Below, in pieces: positions 60,148 through 64,000 of a stretch of 64,000 nt of DNA; the stretch's first letter is position 1, and each line of letters opens with the position of its first letter. The translations under genes were made by a program, and so were the position numbers. A model generated the notes under the pieces. That model searched no databases. It was not told the origin of the DNA and worked only from the letters and a program-made list of their open reading frames with translations. The stretch spans positions 744,001 through 808,000 of the forward strand of contig NZ_JACIVI010000001.1 in NCBI RefSeq assembly GCF_014145335.1. Direction: 5' to 3'. The DNA is from Aquariibacter albus (lineage in GTDB: Bacteria > Pseudomonadota > Gammaproteobacteria > Burkholderiales > Burkholderiaceae_C).

Positions 60148-60361
60148 ACCCTGGGCCCGAGGAGGCCTCGGCGGCTTCCGCCGCACGTCGGGCGGCTCGC
60201 CGCTGGGGCGTGCCGAGCAGGTAGAGCACCAGGGCCAGCGGCCCGACGCCGTACAGCAGGAAGGTCATCAGGCCGCCCAGCACGCTGCCTTGGGCGTGGG
60301 TGGCCTCGGCAACGGCCATCATCAGGGCCACATAGATCCAGGCGATGGCAACCAGGTACAT
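60089..60361 (-). CDS. Small two-helix membrane protein
   Basis: The 90-aa product has two hydrophobic helices (about 3-22 and 28-48), then a basic Ala/Arg segment (RRAARRAAEAAEA) and a Pro/Ser-rich tail. No family was recognised, though similar short two-helix proteins are common in Burkholderiales. Its last 19 codons overlap the 3' end of pgeF in antisense. It is divergent from the phaC unit with 260 nt between starts. Confidence 0.65.
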   Translation of the reverse strand: MYLVAIAWIYVALMMAVAEATHAQGSVLGGLMTFLLYGVGPLALVLYLLGTPQRRAARRAAEAAEASSGPGSKTDDPAAAATKPPPPSAP

Positions 60362-60621
60362 CGTGGCAAGGAGGCAAGACGGTGTGCGGGCGAACCCGCA
60401 GTGTCGCCGCGACGACGGCCGACAGCATTGCGCAAGCCGCAAGCCCCAGCATGCCTCAGGATTCGCGGCTGGAGCCCGGGCCGCCGGTGCACCTGCGCAG
60501 CGCGCCGCTGCACCGAAATGTCATCGATGGCACTGAACATGCATTCCGTGCACGGCCTCTGGCTGAAACCGGGGAATACTCCGCATCCAACCGGCCAGTG
60601 CGCCCACGACCCAGGAGACTC

Positions 60622-62307
60622 ATGGACAAGTTCAACACCGGCCTGCCCGAACTGCCGGGCTTTGGCGCTGCAAACAAGGCGCTGACCGAGGGCTGGCAGC
60701 GCGCGCTGTCGGGCCTGTCCGGCATGGCGCTCGCCCCCGAGGCCGTGCTGGCGGCTCAGAAGCAGTACCTGCTCGACGCCACCGAGCTGTGGAACCGGCT
60801 GGCGGCAGGTCCCGACGCGAAGATCGAGCCGCCGAAAGCCGACCGCCGTTTCGCCGGCGAGGCCTGGGCCGAAAACCCCGCGGCCGCCCTGAGCGCGCAG
60901 CTCTATGCGCTGAACGCCCGCACGATGCTTTCGCTGGCCGATGCCGTCCAGGGCGACGAAAAGACGCGTGAGCGGGTGCGTTTCGCAGTGCAGCAATTCA
61001 TCGACGCCACTGCGCCATCGAATGTCCTGGCTTTGAACCCCGAGGCCCTGCGCAAGGCCGTGGATACCCAGGGGCAGAGCCTGGCCGCCGGCGTGCAGCA
61101 CCTGCTCCACGATCTGAGGCAGGGCCACCTTTCGCAGACCGACGAATCGGTCTTCGAGGTCGGTCGCAACCTGGCGACCACGCCAGGCACGGTGGTCTTC
61201 GAGAACGCGGTCTGCCAGCTGATCGAGTACGCGCCGACGACCGAGAAGGTCCGCAAGACGCCGCTGCTCATCGTTCCGCCCTGCATCAACAAGTACTACA
61301 TCCTCGACCTGCAGCCGGAGAACTCCTTCGTGCGCCACGCGGTGGCGGCGGGCCACCGGGTCTTCCTGGTCAGCTGGGTCAATGCGGACGAGTCGCTCGC
61401 CGAGACGACCTGGGACGACTACGTCGAGCAGGGTGTGATCGGTTCCATCGAGGCCGTGCGCTCGATCAGCAAGCAGTCGCAGATCAACACCCTGGGCTTC
61501 TGCGTCGGCGGCACGCTGCTGACGACGGGTCTGGCGGTCTATGCGGCGCGGGGAGAGAAGCCCTGCAAGAGCATGACGCTGCTGACCAGCTTCCTCGATT
61601 TCAGCGACACTGGCATCCTCGACCTCTTCGTCGACGAGCAGGCCGTGGCCCTGCGCGAGATGACCATCGGCAAGCGGGGCCTGCTCAAGGGTCGCGAACT
61701 GGCCGCGACCTTCAGTTTCCTGCGGCCCAACGAGCTGGTCTGGAACTATGTCGTCGGCAACTACCTGAAGGGCGAGACGCCGCCGGCCTTCGACCTGCTG
61801 TACTGGAACTCCGACAGCACGAACCTGCCGGGGCCGATGTACTGCTGGTACCTGCGCAACACCTACCTCGAGAACAACCTCAAGAAGCCGGGCAAGGCGG
61901 TGGTCTGCGGCGAGCGGGTCGATCTGGGCAAGCTGGACATGCCGGTCTTCCTCTACGCCTCGCGCGAGGACCACATCGTGCCCTGGGAGAGCGCCTACGA
62001 GAGCGTGAACCTGCTCCCGGGGCCCAAGACCTTCGTGCTCGGCGCGTCCGGCCACATCGCCGGGGTGGTCAACCCGCCGGCCAAGAAGAAGCGCAGTCAC
62101 TGGACGAACGCGCACCTCGTGCCGTCCGCCCAGGACTGGTTGGCCGAGGCAACCGAGGAGCCCGGCAGCTGGTGGCCCGGCTGGCTGGACTGGCTCGATG
62201 CGCAGGCGGGTGCACTCGTTGCGGCACCGGCCCAGGCGGGCAACAGCCGCTATCCCGCCCTGGAGCCCGCGCCCGGCCGCTACGCCCGGGTCCGCCATCC
62301 CAACTGA
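60622..62307 (+). CDS. phaC: Class I polyhydroxyalkanoate synthase
   Basis: PhaC polymerises 3-hydroxybutyryl-CoA into PHB on granule surfaces. The 561-aa product has the lipase-box-like GFCVGG (Cys294), the catalytic Asp450 in SREDHIVPW and His478 in ASGHIAGVVNPP, plus NKYYILDLQPENSFVRHAV and YWNSDSTNLPGPMYCWYLRNTY, all typical of class I enzymes such as that of Cupriavidus. AGGAGA lies 4 nt before the ATG. It begins the phaC-phaA-phaB operon. AATACT near 60575-60580 may be the -10. Confidence 0.97.
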   Translation: MDKFNTGLPELPGFGAANKALTEGWQRALSGLSGMALAPEAVLAAQKQYLLDATELWNRLAAGPDAKIEPPKADRRFAGEAWAENPAAALSAQLYALNARTMLSLADAVQGDEKTRERVRFAVQQFIDATAPSNVLALNPEALRKAVDTQGQSLAAGVQHLLHDLRQGHLSQTDESVFEVGRNLATTPGTVVFENAVCQLIEYAPTTEKVRKTPLLIVPPCINKYYILDLQPENSFVRHAVAAGHRVFLVSWVNADESLAETTWDDYVEQGVIGSIEAVRSISKQSQINTLGFCVGGTLLTTGLAVYAARGEKPCKSMTLLTSFLDFSDTGILDLFVDEQAVALREMTIGKRGLLKGRELAATFSFLRPNELVWNYVVGNYLKGETPPAFDLLYWNSDSTNLPGPMYCWYLRNTYLENNLKKPGKAVVCGERVDLGKLDMPVFLYASREDHIVPWESAYESVNLLPGPKTFVLGASGHIAGVVNPPAKKKRSHWTNAHLVPSAQDWLAEATEEPGSWWPGWLDWLDAQAGALVAAPAQAGNSRYPALEPAPGRYARVRHPN

Positions 62308-62535
62308 GCCGCATGTTGCAAGTCTGCCCCGTCGGGGTTGCCGCCGAGGGACGGCGGCCGGACCCCGCAGGACACTCGTCGGCACGCCAACCGGGTCCGG
62401 CTCTTGCCTTGCCCGGGTCCCGCGTGTCTGCTGCGACCCGTCGCAGCCCGGCAGGGCCCGGACCGACACCGCCCCTTTGACGATCACGTCCCTTTCTGAT
62501 CGACCTACGACCAAGACTCTGGAGGAGCCTGAACC
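62308..62535 (+). promoter_or_regulatory. phaC-phaA intergenic region
   Basis: The 228-nt gap is long for one operon. It contains a short CCCCG/CGGGG hairpin at about 62327-62337 with no U run, a TTGACG -35-like hexamer at 62477-62482 without a convincing -10 at the right distance, and GGAGGAG before phaA. It could hold a second promoter for phaA-phaB; the sequence alone does not decide. Confidence 0.4.
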
Positions 62536-63714
62536 ATGACTGACATCGTGATCGTTGCCGCCGCCCGCACCGCCGTGGGCAAGTTCGGCGGCTCGCTGGC
62601 CAAGACGCCGGCCCCCGAACTGGGCGCCGCCGTCATCAAGTCCCTGCTGCAGCGCACCGGCGTGTCGGGTGAGCAGATCAGCGAAGTCATCCTCGGCCAG
62701 GTGCTGACCGCCGGCAGCGGCCAGAACCCGGCCCGCCAGGCCGTCATCAAGGCCGGTCTGCCCGAAGGCGTGCCCGCCTTCACCATCAACAAGGTCTGCG
62801 GTTCGGGCCTGAAGGCGGTGATGCTGGCGGTCCAGGCCATCCGCGACGGCGATGCCGAGATCGTCATTGCCGGTGGCCAGGAGAACATGTCGGCCTCGCC
62901 GCATGTGCTGCCGGGCTCGCGCGACGGCCAGCGCATGGGCGACTGGAAGGTCGTGGACACCATGATCAATGATGGTCTGTGGGATGCCTACAACCACTAC
63001 CACATGGGCATCACGGCCGAGAACATCGCCAAGCAATACGGCATCAGCCGCGAGACCCAGGACGCCCTGGCCCTGGCCAGCCAGCAGAAGGCAGCCGCCG
63101 CGCAGGAAGCCGGCCGCTTCAAGGATGAGATCGTCCCCGTGCTGATTCCCCAGCGGAAGGGCGATCCGCTGGTCTTCGACCAGGACGAGTTCATCAACAA
63201 GAAGACCAGCGCCGACGTGCTGGCCGGCCTGCGCCCCGCCTTCGACAAGGCCGGTTCGGTCACCGCGGGCAATGCCTCGGGCATCAACGACGGCGCCGCC
63301 GCGGTGATGGTGATGAGCGCGGCCAAGGCGGCTGCGCTGGGCCTCAAGCCGATGGCCCGCATCGCGTCCTACGCCTCCTCGGGCCTGGACCCGAAGATCA
63401 TGGGCATGGGTCCGGTGCCCGCCAGCCGCAAGGCCCTGGAGCGCGCGGGCTGGAAGGCTTCGGAACTGGATTTGCTGGAGATCAACGAGGCCTTCGCCGC
63501 CCAAGCCTGTGCCGTGCACCAGGAAATGGGCTGGGACACCAGCAAGGTCAACGTCAATGGCGGCGCGATCGCCATCGGCCACCCGATCGGCGCGTCCGGC
63601 TGCCGCGTGCTGGTCACCCTGCTGCACGAGATGCAGAAGCGCGATGCCAAGAAGGGCATCGCCTCGCTGTGCATCGGTGGCGGCATGGGCGTGGCCCTGA
63701 CCGTCGAGCGCTGA
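62536..63714 (+). CDS. phaA: Acetyl-CoA acetyltransferase (beta-ketothiolase)
   Basis: PhaA condenses two acetyl-CoA to acetoacetyl-CoA, the first step of PHB synthesis. The 392-aa thiolase has the acyl-binding Cys88 ([12 protein letters not shown]), His349 ([12 protein letters not shown]) and the proton-shuttle Cys379 (SLCIGGGMG). Length and motifs match biosynthetic thiolases of PHB producers. GGAGGAG stands nine bases upstream. phaB follows after 101 nt. Confidence 0.97.
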   Translation: MTDIVIVAAARTAVGKFGGSLAKTPAPELGAAVIKSLLQRTGVSGEQISEVILGQVLTAGSGQNPARQAVIKAGLPEGVPAFTINKVCGSGLKAVMLAVQAIRDGDAEIVIAGGQENMSASPHVLPGSRDGQRMGDWKVVDTMINDGLWDAYNHYHMGITAENIAKQYGISRETQDALALASQQKAAAAQEAGRFKDEIVPVLIPQRKGDPLVFDQDEFINKKTSADVLAGLRPAFDKAGSVTAGNASGINDGAAAVMVMSAAKAAALGLKPMARIASYASSGLDPKIMGMGPVPASRKALERAGWKASELDLLEINEAFAAQACAVHQEMGWDTSKVNVNGGAIAIGHPIGASGCRVLVTLLHEMQKRDAKKGIASLCIGGGMGVALTVER

Positions 63715-63815
63715 GTCCGCACACCTTTCCCGCTCCCGCCTGGGTTCCCGACCGCCTTGCCGCGGCGGTCGGTGCTCGGGCTTCGTTTCAGAACCCATAG
63801 CCAGGAGACATCGCG

Positions 63816-64000
63816 ATGAGCAATAACAACGGCAAGGTGGCCTACGTCACCGGCGGCATGGGCGGTATCGGTACCGCCATCTGCCAGCGCCTGCACAAGG
63901 AGGGCTTCAAGGTCATCGCAGGTTGCGGACCGAGCCGCGACTACAACAAGTGGCTGGGCGAGCAGGCCGCTCTGGGCTACACCTTCTACGCCTCGGCCGG
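63816..64000 (+). CDS. phaB: Acetoacetyl-CoA reductase (partial, N-terminal part)
   Basis: PhaB reduces acetoacetyl-CoA to (R)-3-hydroxybutyryl-CoA with NADPH. Only about 61 codons are present before the window ends. The opening KVAYVTGGMGGIGTAICQRL is the Rossmann cofactor loop TGGxGGIG of this short-chain dehydrogenase, and GFKVIAGCGPSRDYNKWLGEQ continues as in known PhaB. AGGAGA precedes the ATG. Position after phaC-phaA completes the standard operon. Confidence 0.95.
   Translation, partial: MSNNNGKVAYVTGGMGGIGTAICQRLHKEGFKVIAGCGPSRDYNKWLGEQAALGYTFYASA

Overview
The window is 64 kb of very GC-rich chromosome (GC-loaded third codon positions, long spurious antisense frames), apart from an AT-rich island at about 51.2-54.3 kb. 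Gene content points to a betaproteobacterium of the Burkholderiales, probably near Rubrivivax, Leptothrix or Ideonella: an imuA-imuB mutasome operon, class I polyhydroxybutyrate genes (phaC-phaA-phaB), a Kdo transferase (so a Gram-negative LPS maker), a ModE-like regulator beside a TupBC-type transporter, and an MbnP/MbnH copper pair. No rRNA, tRNA, CRISPR array, prophage core or intact insertion sequence was recognised.

Layout. 1-3.4 kb: SOS mutagenesis genes (imuB partial, imuA with a LexA-type box), folA-thyA, and a ccdA/ccdB-like toxin-antitoxin pair. 3.4-12.6 kb: a lipid-exporter-type ABC protein, then an Att-like ABC system (LolD-type ATPase, large FtsX permease, AttH/CrtC-like lipocalin) interrupted by a divergent gene for a Gly/Leu-rich repeat protein with a FecR-like front end; the ATPase gene overlaps trhO. 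12.8-25 kb: replicative dnaE, a patatin, an exported His/Asp/Arg-rich protein, the oxyanion-uptake locus, an AIM24 protein, and an overlapping phosphomannomutase-waaA pair. 25-28.5 kb: DEAD-box helicase and small genes.

28.6-42.6 kb is a metal-handling island arranged as a divergon. Leftward run a response regulator, its sensor kinase, a DUF2946 protein, mbnP, mbnH and an outer-membrane barrel protein. Rightward run a complete HME-RND efflux system (adaptor, pump, DUF3240, outer-membrane channel), then PepSY and cytochrome b561-type genes. Direct repeats of a CTTCA half-site with 11-nt periodicity lie in the divergent promoter and again before the PepSY gene, so one regulator may control both. 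Copper is the likely but unproven metal.

42.6-51.1 kb: a radical SAM protein with a SPASM-like Cys cluster in front of the radical SAM core, cysE, a shortened KdpD-like kinase with a KdpE-like regulator beside kup (the same 31-nt direct-repeat element precedes both transcription units), an outer-membrane-type protein, and mog. 51.2-54.7 kb: the AT-rich island, with an attC-like element and three compact cassette-style genes, one carrying two Ltp (superinfection-exclusion-type) repeats. 54.8-64 kb: argG, a chorismatase, a NUDIX hydrolase, pgeF and the PHB operon, cut by the window end inside phaB.

Two themes run through the window. Several genes have a -10-like hexamer exactly 6-7 nt before the start codon and no ribosome-binding site, which suggests leaderless mRNAs. 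The two best terminators are symmetrical 12-bp hairpins between convergent genes.
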